DNA of 64,000 nt from Thiomicrospira sp. ALE5 (lineage in GTDB: Bacteria > Pseudomonadota > Gammaproteobacteria > Thiomicrospirales > Thiomicrospiraceae): assembly GCF_900112445.1 (NCBI RefSeq), contig NZ_FOYY01000003.1, positions 248,001 through 312,000 of the forward strand, given 5' to 3'. Position numbers and translations under genes: made by a program. Below, in pieces: positions 18,706-26,938 of the stretch; the stretch's first letter is position 1; each line of letters begins with the position of its first letter. The notes below the pieces were generated by a model, which had not been told where the DNA came from, made no database searches, and saw only the letters and a list, made by a program, of their open reading frames with translations.

Positions 18706-19698
18706 TTAACGAAGTACGGCTGACTTATCCCAAGACACAAACTTTTGCAGCACCAACATTAGTCGATCCAATAAAAATCCGATAAACCCGATCACCAATA
18801 CCGCCACCATAATGCGTGACATGGATTCGGAACTGCCATTTTGGAACTGATCCCAAATAAACTTACCCAGGCCTGGTGATTGTGAGAGCATTTCTGCCGC
18901 AATGAGCACCATCCATGCAATCCCTAGTGAGATGCGTAAACCGGTAAAAATCATTGGGATGGCTGAAGGAATCAGGATTTTTGTAACGTGGGTCCATGGG
19001 TTTAGATTCAATACCTTTGATACATTCAACAAATCCTTACTCGCGGTCGCAACTCCGACAGCCGTGTTAATAATCGTTGACCAGATCGAACTCAGCAGTA
19101 CGGTAATCGCCGATACAATAAACGCCGTTTGAAACATCGGACTTTCACTGACGTACAAGGCACTCACCACCAGCGTAACCAACGGCAACCAAGCTAAGGG
19201 CGACACGGGTTTGAACAACTGAATAACCGGATTGACGGCACGATACAGCCCATCCGACATGCCAATCAGTATGCCAATCGGAATCGCAATCAGCGAGCCA
19301 ATCACAAACGCGGTAAACACGGTAAACAATGACGTCTTGATTTGATCAATAAAGGTTGGTGCGCCGGTATAAGGGCGAATCGTGGGTACAAAATCAGGAT
19401 CCACTTCTAATCGAGCAGCAATTCGTGCTTCTTGTCGTTCATAAAAGGCCTGCGCCCGTTCTTTTTCTGCCTGATGTTCATCTAATAGATTGTTAAATTG
19501 CTGATACACCTCAATCGGACCAGGAAAATTACCCAACGAAGTTTCAATGTTTTTTGCCGCGCCCGACCAAAGCATTAAAAAAACCAGCAAACCAATAATC
19601 GGTAAACCCAATTGTTTAAAAATCAGCAGAATTTGCTGCTTTGGATTGTGGCCCTTAGCCAAATTGGCATAGGGCTCGATAAATAACGGAAGTTTCAT
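18706..19698 (-). CDS. nrtB: Nitrate ABC transporter permease NrtB
   Basis: The 330-residue inner-membrane permease has an N-terminal helix (about residues 32-50), a long periplasmic segment with charged helices (residues 68-110), then a BPD_transp_1 domain with five or so helices and the coupling-loop region (GLRISLGIAWMVLIAAEML). It pairs with NrtD and takes nitrate from the binding protein NrtA encoded just upstream. One palindrome copy (18868) encodes PGL in the loop before the last helix. Confidence 0.92.
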   Translation of the reverse strand: MKLPLFIEPYANLAKGHNPKQQILLIFKQLGLPIIGLLVFLMLWSGAAKNIETSLGNFPGPIEVYQQFNNLLDEHQAEKERAQAFYERQEARIAARLEVDPDFVPTIRPYTGAPTFIDQIKTSLFTVFTAFVIGSLIAIPIGILIGMSDGLYRAVNPVIQLFKPVSPLAWLPLVTLVVSALYVSESPMFQTAFIVSAITVLLSSIWSTIINTAVGVATASKDLLNVSKVLNLNPWTHVTKILIPSAIPMIFTGLRISLGIAWMVLIAAEMLSQSPGLGKFIWDQFQNGSSESMSRIMVAVLVIGFIGFLLDRLMLVLQKFVSWDKSAVLR

Positions 19699-19744
19699 CT
19701 GTCATCCTTTTGGGCGAGCACAGCGCTCACCCGCTTACTTTTAT

Positions 19745-21139
19745 CTATACCTTGTCGGCGCCTTTTAACCCAATCTCAAATTGTTTGAGATAATCATTAG
19801 GCTTTAAGCCGTCATAGGTGATGCCGTCAATAAACTCGTTGGTTGCGGGTTTAAAGCCGGTTTCTGTTGAAAAATCTGGGAATTCAGCCGCGGTGAATTT
19901 GCCCTCTTTAATTAACTCACCTGCAGCGAGTTGATAGATATCAGGGCGGTACACTTGTTTAGCCACATCGTGATACCAGTCATCCGGCTTTTGTTCACTG
20001 ATTTGCCCCCAACGGCGCATTTGAGTTAAAAACCAAACGGCATCGGAATAAAACGGATAGGTAGCATGGTTGCGGAAGAAAATATTAAAATCTGGTTCAG
20101 AGCGTTGATCGCCCTTTTCATATTCAAAGGTGCCAGTCATTGAGTTGGCAATCACCGCCTCATCCGCACCGACGTATATAGGTCTGGCTAAAATCTTAAC
20201 GGCTTCTTTACGGTTAGCATTGTCATTTTCATCCAACCAACGTGCAGCACGTAACAGCGCTTTTACCATTCGAATCGTGGTGTTCGGATACTGCTCATAA
20301 AAATCTTTACGAATCCCAAACACTTTTTCAGGGTTATTGCGCCAGATGTTATTGTTAGAAATGACCGGCACGCCGATATTACGGAACACCGCCTGTTGAT
20401 TCCAGGGCTCGCCTACACAATAACCATGAATCGTACCGGCATCCATCGTGGCTGGCATTTGTGGCGGTGGTGTGACTGAAAGTTGCGCTTCGGCATTAAT
20501 CGTGCCGGACGTATCACCTCTATCAGGCGCATAAAAACCAGGATGAATACCACCCGCTGCTAGCCAATAGCGGAGTTCATAGTTGTGGGTCGATACGGGG
20601 AACACCATGCCCATGCGGAAGGATTCTCCGCGATTATTTAAATTTTCAATAGCCGGCTTTAATGCTTGAGCGGATATGGGGTGGATAGGTTTGTCGTTTT
20701 CATCAAGTTTAATATGAGGGCGCATATCAGCCCAAATACTATTAGAAACCGTAATAGCGTTACCATTTAAATCCATTGAAAACGGGGTAATCAGTTCGGC
20801 ATTGTTGCCATAGCCAATGGTTGCAGCAATAGCCTGGCCCGGTAGCATGTGCGCGCCGTCTAATGCCCCAGACACCACCCCATCAACCAAGACACGCCAA
20901 TTGGCCTGGGCTTCTAAGGTGACATATAAGCCTTCATCTTCAAAATAGCCTTTTTCATAGGCAATTGCCAAAGGCGCCATATCGGTTAGTTTAATAAAAC
21001 CGAGTCTTAACTCTTCCTTTTCAGGAAAGCCAACACTGGCCTGAGCTAGGTTCATTAAACCCGATGCGCTACTAGCGCCTATTGCACTGGCAATGGCTGC
21101 TTTTAACAAGTTTCTTCTTGAAAGTGTGGTGTTTTTCAT
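19745..21139 (-). CDS. nrtA: Nitrate-binding protein NrtA with Tat-type signal
   Basis: This is the periplasmic receptor for nitrate uptake. It belongs to the NrtA/CmpA family: LGFIKLTDMAPLAIAYEKGY near the N-terminus, then GYCVGEPWNQQAV and GIRKDFYEQYPNT. The N-terminus has a twin-arginine-like motif (SRRNLLK) followed by an Ala/Ser-rich hydrophobic stretch. I use the ATG at 21139 (464 residues) with GGAG about eight bases upstream; a TTG five codons earlier is also open. The first structural gene of the nas operon, it is preceded by an attenuator leader. Confidence 0.92.
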   Translation of the reverse strand: MKNTTLSRRNLLKAAIASAIGASSASGLMNLAQASVGFPEKEELRLGFIKLTDMAPLAIAYEKGYFEDEGLYVTLEAQANWRVLVDGVVSGALDGAHMLPGQAIAATIGYGNNAELITPFSMDLNGNAITVSNSIWADMRPHIKLDENDKPIHPISAQALKPAIENLNNRGESFRMGMVFPVSTHNYELRYWLAAGGIHPGFYAPDRGDTSGTINAEAQLSVTPPPQMPATMDAGTIHGYCVGEPWNQQAVFRNIGVPVISNNNIWRNNPEKVFGIRKDFYEQYPNTTIRMVKALLRAARWLDENDNANRKEAVKILARPIYVGADEAVIANSMTGTFEYEKGDQRSEPDFNIFFRNHATYPFYSDAVWFLTQMRRWGQISEQKPDDWYHDVAKQVYRPDIYQLAAGELIKEGKFTAAEFPDFSTETGFKPATNEFIDGITYDGLKPNDYLKQFEIGLKGADKV

Positions 21140-21163
21140 GTCGATAGTCTCCAAGGTTGAGGC

Positions 21164-21211
21164 AAAAAAAAACGCCCATTCCTTTCAGCAACTTACTGAA
21201 GGGAATGGACG
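21164..21211 (-). terminator. Attenuator terminator in the nas operon leader
   Basis: Read on the minus strand, a 16-base arm (21211-21196) pairs with a second arm (21188-21173) around a 7-base loop, with one mismatch and one G-T pair, and is followed by nine T (21172-21164). It lies 25 bases before the nrtA ATG, so it would stop transcription before the structural genes unless antiterminated. Confidence 0.85.
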
Positions 21212-21221
21212 CCTTTGTCCA
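21206..21221 (-). promoter_or_regulatory. ANTAR-type antiterminator hairpin (NasR target)
   Basis: On the minus strand TGGAC-AAAGGC-GTCCA forms a five-pair stem with a six-base loop that has A at position 1 and G at position 4, the loop signature known for ANTAR-bound RNAs. Its 3' arm is also part of the 5' arm of the terminator, so the two structures exclude each other. A second short hairpin, AATTG-CTTCG-CAATT, lies just upstream (21226-21240) but lacks the A1/G4 hexaloop. The neighbouring nasR encodes the matching ANTAR protein. Confidence 0.78.
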
Positions 21222-21252
21222 AAATAATTGCGAAGCAATTCTAATAAGTTAT

Positions 21253-21270
21253 TAACACATTCTATGCCAA
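21253..21270 (-). promoter_or_regulatory. Candidate sigma-54 promoter of the nas operon, with upstream NtrC-like half sites
   Basis: On the minus strand TTGGCA (21270-21265) is followed by a GTGTTA box at about the -12 spacing. The -24 element is good and the -12 element weak. It would start transcription near 21242, just before the leader hairpins. Two direct copies of TGCACCAA (21366-21373 and 21398-21405, 32 bases apart) lie 125-165 bases upstream, where NtrC sites are expected. Both assignments are by eye. Confidence 0.35.
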
Positions 21271-21406
21271 CTTAAGTTTTATAAAAAAATAATAAATAAC
21301 TTCAATAGCTTAAAATAATAAACCTGTGTAAATGAAATGTTATTCTTTGGCCAATCACCTCTTAATGCACCAAATTAATATAATTATTTACTGGATTTGC
21401 ACCAAG

Positions 21407-22633
21407 TTAGAGCTTTTCAGTCTGTTTGAGCAGTCGTTTGGCTAAATCCACCATCTTCATCCCTGTCTTCATGGCTTGATCTCGTAAAAATTGATGTGCT
21501 TGCTGTTCTGAATACTTATGCTCAATCATCAGCACCGCCTTAGCGCGCTCAATAAAACGACGGTCTAGCAGGGTTTGTTTGGCCACTATTAATTCCGCTT
21601 CAATCGTGCCTAATTGCATAGCTTGATCATGGAGTTGCGCCAACAATAAATGCGATACGCCCTTCATCCGCATCACTTTTTCATCAACTTGAGTTTTAAT
21701 TTGTGAATCTATTTCTTCAACAATAGGCTCAGCAAGTGACCGATCATCCTCGACCGCCATTTTTTTGGCACTGATAATCTGTAAGTAGCTTATCAAGTCA
21801 TCTTCTAATGCTTGAAAGCCATCAATCCGCTCGGTCATTAAATCAAACCAGCCCTCAGCTAATGGCAAACTTGCGGGTGTATTGCTCGCACAATGCTGAG
21901 CAATGCGTTTACGCCAGTTGTCTAGGTCGGCACGATAAGGTCGCGTTTTTAATTGCTCCAACTGATCGAGTTGTCTTGAGGTGGCAAAGCTTCGCACCAA
22001 CTGAAAGGCTTGTTGTTGCTGATCAACACGCGCTTTAATCGCGTCTGTTAAGGTGGCCAATTTATTGGGTTCAGAAAGCCCCAAAGCGACGACCCCTAGC
22101 GCACGTTCTTGCCCTGCCAATTCTTTGGCCTGCATAAAGTTAAATAGCGCTAACATCGCTCGCGCAATCTCGGCATCCAAGGCCTGCTCCGCTAACTCAA
22201 ATACAAAACTTAATGCGGCGCTAATAATCTGCGAGAAGGCCTCAATAGCTTGATCTGCTTGAATGGTTTGCGTATCAATTTGTTCACGCAATGACTGCAG
22301 GTGATTCAATCGCTCCAAAAAATGGGCTAAGCGCACATAAACCCCACTCGGCAGCGCGTGCTGTTCCATCTTGAGCTGCCATTGATTAACGGCGGTTAAA
22401 AACTGGGCTTCATCCGCTAAAAACTGTGCCCGATAGCTGTTAACTTTTGTGGCATAGCGATCGGCATGGTGATTGATAAGTAATAGACTGGTTGAACCAC
22501 GCTCTAACTGCAAATCATGCACCAATTTACGCAGCGGACGCACTATATCCATGCTTGAAAATAAAAAAGACAGGGCTAAGTGTTGCGATGCTTGCGCTTT
22601 GGCAATAAGGGTTTGAATGTGTGCTTGCATCAT
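21407..22633 (-). CDS. nasR: Nitrate-responsive antiterminator NasR (NIT and ANTAR domains)
   Basis: NasR senses nitrate/nitrite and binds leader RNA to prevent termination of the nas operon. The N-terminal 300 residues are the helical NIT sensor (LQLERGSTSLLLI at about 43-55, then long amphipathic helices). The C-terminal 60 residues are an ANTAR RNA-binding domain (RRFIERAKAVLMIEHKYSE, then AHQFLRDQAMKTGMKMVDLA). Start is one of two adjacent ATG codons (22633 or 22630). It lies just upstream of the leader carrying the expected RNA target. The gene is 408 residues and follows sbcC in the same direction after a 78-base gap. Confidence 0.93.
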   Translation of the reverse strand: MMQAHIQTLIAKAQASQHLALSFLFSSMDIVRPLRKLVHDLQLERGSTSLLLINHHADRYATKVNSYRAQFLADEAQFLTAVNQWQLKMEQHALPSGVYVRLAHFLERLNHLQSLREQIDTQTIQADQAIEAFSQIISAALSFVFELAEQALDAEIARAMLALFNFMQAKELAGQERALGVVALGLSEPNKLATLTDAIKARVDQQQQAFQLVRSFATSRQLDQLEQLKTRPYRADLDNWRKRIAQHCASNTPASLPLAEGWFDLMTERIDGFQALEDDLISYLQIISAKKMAVEDDRSLAEPIVEEIDSQIKTQVDEKVMRMKGVSHLLLAQLHDQAMQLGTIEAELIVAKQTLLDRRFIERAKAVLMIEHKYSEQQAHQFLRDQAMKTGMKMVDLAKRLLKQTEKL

Positions 22634-22710
22634 CAATGTCGGCTCAAATAAAAGAGGTTTATCCTAATTCAATTTGATAAACCAAGCAAAATTTATACCG
22701 ACTAGCACAC

Positions 22711-25700
22711 TCACAACCCCACCAGCTTAATCTGACTACCCTGTGCACTCGCAATAACATCAATCCGCAAGGCCATTTGTTCTTTAAGCTCCTGTACGTG
22801 CGAGATAATCCCGATAGTACGCCCGCTCATTTGCAGACTTTTCAGCGTATCTATCGCCAACTCTAAGGAGTCAGGGTCTAAACTGCCAAAGCCTTCATCA
22901 ATAAACAAGGTGTCTAATTTAATGCCGCCGGCATAAGCCTGCACCACATCGGACAAGGCTAGGGCCAACGCCAGCGCGGCTAAAAACGACTCCCCGCCTG
23001 ATAAGGTCGCCACCGGACGACTTTGCCCGGTATAGCTATCAAACACCTCTAAATCCAATCCAGATGCTTTGGTACCCTTATTGCGGGCATCTTTTCGCAG
23101 CAACTCATAGCGCCCTTTAGTCATCGCGCGCAAACGCAGGGTGGCCGTCGCTAACACATCATCCAGCAATACCCCCAGCACAAAGCGTTGCAAACTAATT
23201 TTGGCCTGATTATCGCCGCTTAGCACCTCACTCAGCGTACCAATGACTTGGTACTCTGCGTCCAAAGCCTGATTTTTTTGCTCTAGGCGCTGCAGTTGTT
23301 GTTGCGCACTGTGCAGTTTTGCTTGGTTAAGCTGTAAATCATCCCATTGTTTTTTATGCTGATTAAAAATCTGTTGCTGATGAGCTCGCTGCTCGGTCAA
23401 TTGAGTTAGATCAGGCAGGCTCATGCCTGCTAACTCAAGATTCAACTGCTCAATGCCTCCGCAATATTTGGCTTCAGCTTGCTCAAAGCGATGGATCTCA
23501 GCTAACCAGGCCTGGTAAGTGCTTTCCGCTACCCGATCGGCTAACAATTCTGCTTCATCGCTAAACTCGCTCGCTGCCACCGCAGCCAGCCAATCGGCTT
23601 GCGCTTGGTGATGCTGGTTAACCAAGGTTTGCTGGTGTGCGTGCTGCGATGCTAAGCGCTGGGTCAGCATGGTGACCGTTTTTTGCTGTTGGGCTTGCTG
23701 AGCTTGTGCGTTGTTTAAATCCTGTTGCAGTTGCTCTCGTTGCTGGTGCAACTGGGCTATTTGTGCAGTTAGCAGGCCTGGTTCGCGATAGTCATCTGGA
23801 ATCTGTTGCTGCAAGCTGGTTAAGTTTTGTTGTGCCAAGGCCAGCTCAGTTTGGGTTTGATGCCAGGCCTGGTTAGCCACATCAACCGTACGCTGTGCCG
23901 GTTGCACTTGGGCGACCAGCGTCGGCAGTTGCTGCTTGAACTCGTTGAGTTGTTGCTGTAGGGTTGCGGCGTGATCTAACGCCTGAGTTAGCTGCTGTTG
24001 TTGCGCGATGAGTTGCGCATTATCGAGGCTCGGCAGCTGCGGGCTCAAGGCAAGCAACTCAGCAAGTTGTTCGTCCAACGCCGTGATGGCTGTTTGGCAA
24101 TCGGTTAACGCCATTTCGGCCGCGGAGCAGGCCTGCTGCGCCCTGTTCAATTGATCTTTGGCTTGGGTTAAATCCGCTTGTTCAACCGGGGTAATGTCCT
24201 GCTGCCATTGTGCCGGTTGTGGATGCGTCAAACTTCCACAGACTGGGCAGGCCTGCTGAGGCTGTAGCGTTTTCGCCAAAATCGCCGCCTGCCCCAAATG
24301 CCAAGCGTATTCAAGCTGATTGAGCTGATGTTGCGCCTGCTGCTGGGCTGCTTTCGCGTCATTCAGTAATTGTTGTTTGTCAGCCGAGTCGGCCACGCGT
24401 TGTTGGCGTTTTTGCGTTAACTTAGACCAGGCCTGGTATTGGGTCATCAAGGCTTGCAGACTATGGCGTTGTTGGGTTAAGGCTACTTGATCAGGTAGGC
24501 TTTGATTAAGCTGTGTAATGTTTTTTTCTAGCGTTTGCTGACGCTCAAGCAAGGCCTCAAGCTGGTTTTTAGCCTGCTCATAGGCTTGCAAGCCCTGCTG
24601 CGCCTGGCGCTCTAACTGACTGACTTGTGCTGTCGCCTCATCCAATTGGGTGATTTTAGGCCGCAGTTGTTCAAGTTGATGCAGTTGCTGAGTTAAGCCA
24701 TCACGCGCTTGGTAGGCGGTTTCCGCTTGCCGCAAAGCCGTATTTGCGGTGACTAAATCGGCTTGTGCCTGGGCTAATGCCTGCTGATCCTGGCTCATTT
24801 TAAGCTGGCAATCGGTTAGCGCCTGCTTAACCTGCTGGAGCGCACTATAAAAAGGATACGCTTTCTCTACCGCTTGCGCTTGGCGAATTTGTCGTCTTAA
24901 TTGCGCTATACCCGGTTCACCTTGCAGATGCTGCTGATACTGTGCAACCAACTCATCACGCTGCGCAAAACGTTTGCCTAAGGCTTGCGCCGCCTCAAGC
25001 GCCTGCTCATGCTGTTTTAAAGCCTGCGCCGCTTGATCATATTCGGGCTGAAACGTGGCAATCGCCTGTTCAAGCTGCTGGCATTGCTGCACTAACTCTT
25101 CTTTATCGCGACAGTTTACCGTCTGCAAAATACCCATCAGTTGTTGGCGTTGCGCGTCTTTTTGTTGACGCACCTGGGCCGCCTGCGCCTTGATGCTGTC
25201 TTCTAATTGTTTGTATAAATGGGTTTGAAACAACTTACTTAAAATAGGTTCGCGGTCTTTTGATTCCGCCAATAACAGTTTGCGAAACAAGCCTTGCGGC
25301 AACACCATTACTTGACGAAATTGCTCTGAATCTAACCCGATCAACGCCACGACCCGCTCGGTCAATTCTTTAACCTTTTTATCGACCAACAAGCGGGTTT
25401 GCCCACTGGCATCTGTAGCATACAAAAAACCTTCTGCTGCCTGCTCGGTAAAGCCCTCACCGCGAGATTTTGGCCGGCGTTGTACCGGTTTGCGCATAAT
25501 CCGATAGTGCGTATTTCCCAGCTCAAAACTGAACTCGACCTCGGTAGGTAAGTCAGCCGCCGCGTATTGGCAGCGCATATCACTGGCATCACGCTCTTTG
25601 CCAGTGGTATCGCCATAAAGCGCAAAAGTCATGGCATCTAACAGCGTGCTTTTACCCGAACCGGTTGTGCCGTTAATTAAAAATAATGGATTATGGCCTA

Positions 25701-25773
25701 AACGGGTAAAGTCGATTGTTTCAGTCTGTGCAAAGGGGCCAAAGGCTTGAATTTTTAAGTAACGAGGTTTCAT
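22711..25773 (-). CDS. sbcC: Exonuclease subunit SbcC
   Basis: SbcC is the SMC-like ATPase of the SbcCD nuclease, which cuts DNA hairpins and protein-blocked ends. The 1020-residue protein has Walker A (NGTTGSGKSTLLDAM) near residue 37, two long Gln-rich coiled-coil arms, a central zinc hook with CPVCGSLTHP, and C-terminal LSGGESFLAALALALALS and Walker B (LFIDEGFGSLD). It starts inside the last four bases of sbcD. Six copies of the CAGGCCTG palindrome fall in its coiled-coil region, the densest cluster in the window, where sequence constraint is low. Confidence 0.95.
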   Translation of the reverse strand: MKPRYLKIQAFGPFAQTETIDFTRLGHNPLFLINGTTGSGKSTLLDAMTFALYGDTTGKERDASDMRCQYAAADLPTEVEFSFELGNTHYRIMRKPVQRRPKSRGEGFTEQAAEGFLYATDASGQTRLLVDKKVKELTERVVALIGLDSEQFRQVMVLPQGLFRKLLLAESKDREPILSKLFQTHLYKQLEDSIKAQAAQVRQQKDAQRQQLMGILQTVNCRDKEELVQQCQQLEQAIATFQPEYDQAAQALKQHEQALEAAQALGKRFAQRDELVAQYQQHLQGEPGIAQLRRQIRQAQAVEKAYPFYSALQQVKQALTDCQLKMSQDQQALAQAQADLVTANTALRQAETAYQARDGLTQQLHQLEQLRPKITQLDEATAQVSQLERQAQQGLQAYEQAKNQLEALLERQQTLEKNITQLNQSLPDQVALTQQRHSLQALMTQYQAWSKLTQKRQQRVADSADKQQLLNDAKAAQQQAQHQLNQLEYAWHLGQAAILAKTLQPQQACPVCGSLTHPQPAQWQQDITPVEQADLTQAKDQLNRAQQACSAAEMALTDCQTAITALDEQLAELLALSPQLPSLDNAQLIAQQQQLTQALDHAATLQQQLNEFKQQLPTLVAQVQPAQRTVDVANQAWHQTQTELALAQQNLTSLQQQIPDDYREPGLLTAQIAQLHQQREQLQQDLNNAQAQQAQQQKTVTMLTQRLASQHAHQQTLVNQHHQAQADWLAAVAASEFSDEAELLADRVAESTYQAWLAEIHRFEQAEAKYCGGIEQLNLELAGMSLPDLTQLTEQRAHQQQIFNQHKKQWDDLQLNQAKLHSAQQQLQRLEQKNQALDAEYQVIGTLSEVLSGDNQAKISLQRFVLGVLLDDVLATATLRLRAMTKGRYELLRKDARNKGTKASGLDLEVFDSYTGQSRPVATLSGGESFLAALALALALSDVVQAYAGGIKLDTLFIDEGFGSLDPDSLELAIDTLKSLQMSGRTIGIISHVQELKEQMALRIDVIASAQGSQIKLVGL

Positions 25774-26918
25774 AGCGAGTTATCTTGATTGGGTTGCGAG
25801 AGTTTAGTCAGCGTGGCATTAATAATGTCAGACTGCGCGTCAGTCAATGGTTCGCCTTGAATTTGGGCATAAAAGTCGCGGACGAGTTGCGCGGCATCGA
25901 GTTTGATATGGTTGGGGTTAGCCTGCGCTAATGGCTCGGTTTGCAACACGCGTTTTTCCAGATGCAGCACATTTGGATAGACTTCACGCAAACGCCCCAT
26001 CGGATCAAGCAAGGCTGTCGTATCGGTTGAGCGCACCATAATATAGTCGTCGCGTTGCGGATCCTGCTGACCTTGTTCAAGTAGTGTGTTTAATGTGCCT
26101 TCGAGCACGCGCATTTCACGCAAGGGCTGCAAAGGCAAATGCGCCTGTGCCACCAGGCCTGCTGAATCAAAACTCAGCAAGGTAACGCCTTTTTGATGTA
26201 AATGCTCCGAAAAGCTGTATTTAAGCGGTGAACCCGCATAACGAATATGGGGCGCCCCCTTTGATTGCGGACTGTGTAAATGCCCCAAAGCCACATAATC
26301 AAACGCAAGCATCGGCTCATAAGACACCCGATCCGATCCTCCGACCGATAGTGTTTTTTCCGACTCAGAGGTTTCTGCGCCATCAACAAAACAATGCGAC
26401 ATGAGCAGCGCCGGAAAATGGGGGTCACGCGCCGCTTTCACCTGATCTAGCAACAGCTTGTGCGCGGCATCGTAATCCGTGACCGGCTGATTAAACACAT
26501 GCCGAATTCGCTCGGGGTCGGCAAAAGGAATGCCAAAGATTTGCAGCGCGGTGTCGGCCTTACGCAGCCATACCGGCTCGGCTACACGTTGGATATCAGT
26601 AAGGATATGTAAGCCGGTTTTTTGTAATTGTGTGGCGGCAAAGCCTAAGCGCTCGGCACTATCATGGTTACCGCTAATCATAATCAGCGGAATCGCCAAC
26701 TCGGCAAAGCGGTTAATGGTTTGATTAAGCAAGCGCACCGCATCGGCGGGCGGCATCGAGCGATCATAAATATCACCTGCCACCAATACCGCATCCACCT
26801 GATACTCAACGGCATAATCAATAATCTGGTTTAAAACATGCGCCTGATCAGCCAATAACGACTGATGATGAAGCACGCGGCCTAAATGCCAATCTGCAGT
26901 GTGAAGAAGTTTGATCAT
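25770..26918 (-). CDS. sbcD: Exonuclease subunit SbcD
   Basis: SbcD is the manganese-dependent nuclease subunit of SbcCD, homologous to Mre11. The 382-residue protein has the calcineurin-like phosphoesterase motifs HTADWHLGR (residues 6-14), VAGDIYDR, ISGNHDS and GHLHSPQ, followed by a C-terminal capping region. It overlaps sbcC by four bases, as in most bacteria, and is separated by 20 bases from the upstream membrane-protein gene. Confidence 0.95.
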   Translation of the reverse strand: MIKLLHTADWHLGRVLHHQSLLADQAHVLNQIIDYAVEYQVDAVLVAGDIYDRSMPPADAVRLLNQTINRFAELAIPLIMISGNHDSAERLGFAATQLQKTGLHILTDIQRVAEPVWLRKADTALQIFGIPFADPERIRHVFNQPVTDYDAAHKLLLDQVKAARDPHFPALLMSHCFVDGAETSESEKTLSVGGSDRVSYEPMLAFDYVALGHLHSPQSKGAPHIRYAGSPLKYSFSEHLHQKGVTLLSFDSAGLVAQAHLPLQPLREMRVLEGTLNTLLEQGQQDPQRDDYIMVRSTDTTALLDPMGRLREVYPNVLHLEKRVLQTEPLAQANPNHIKLDAAQLVRDFYAQIQGEPLTDAQSDIINATLTKLSQPNQDNSL

Positions 26919-26938
26919 GGAGATATTGTAAGCTATTG

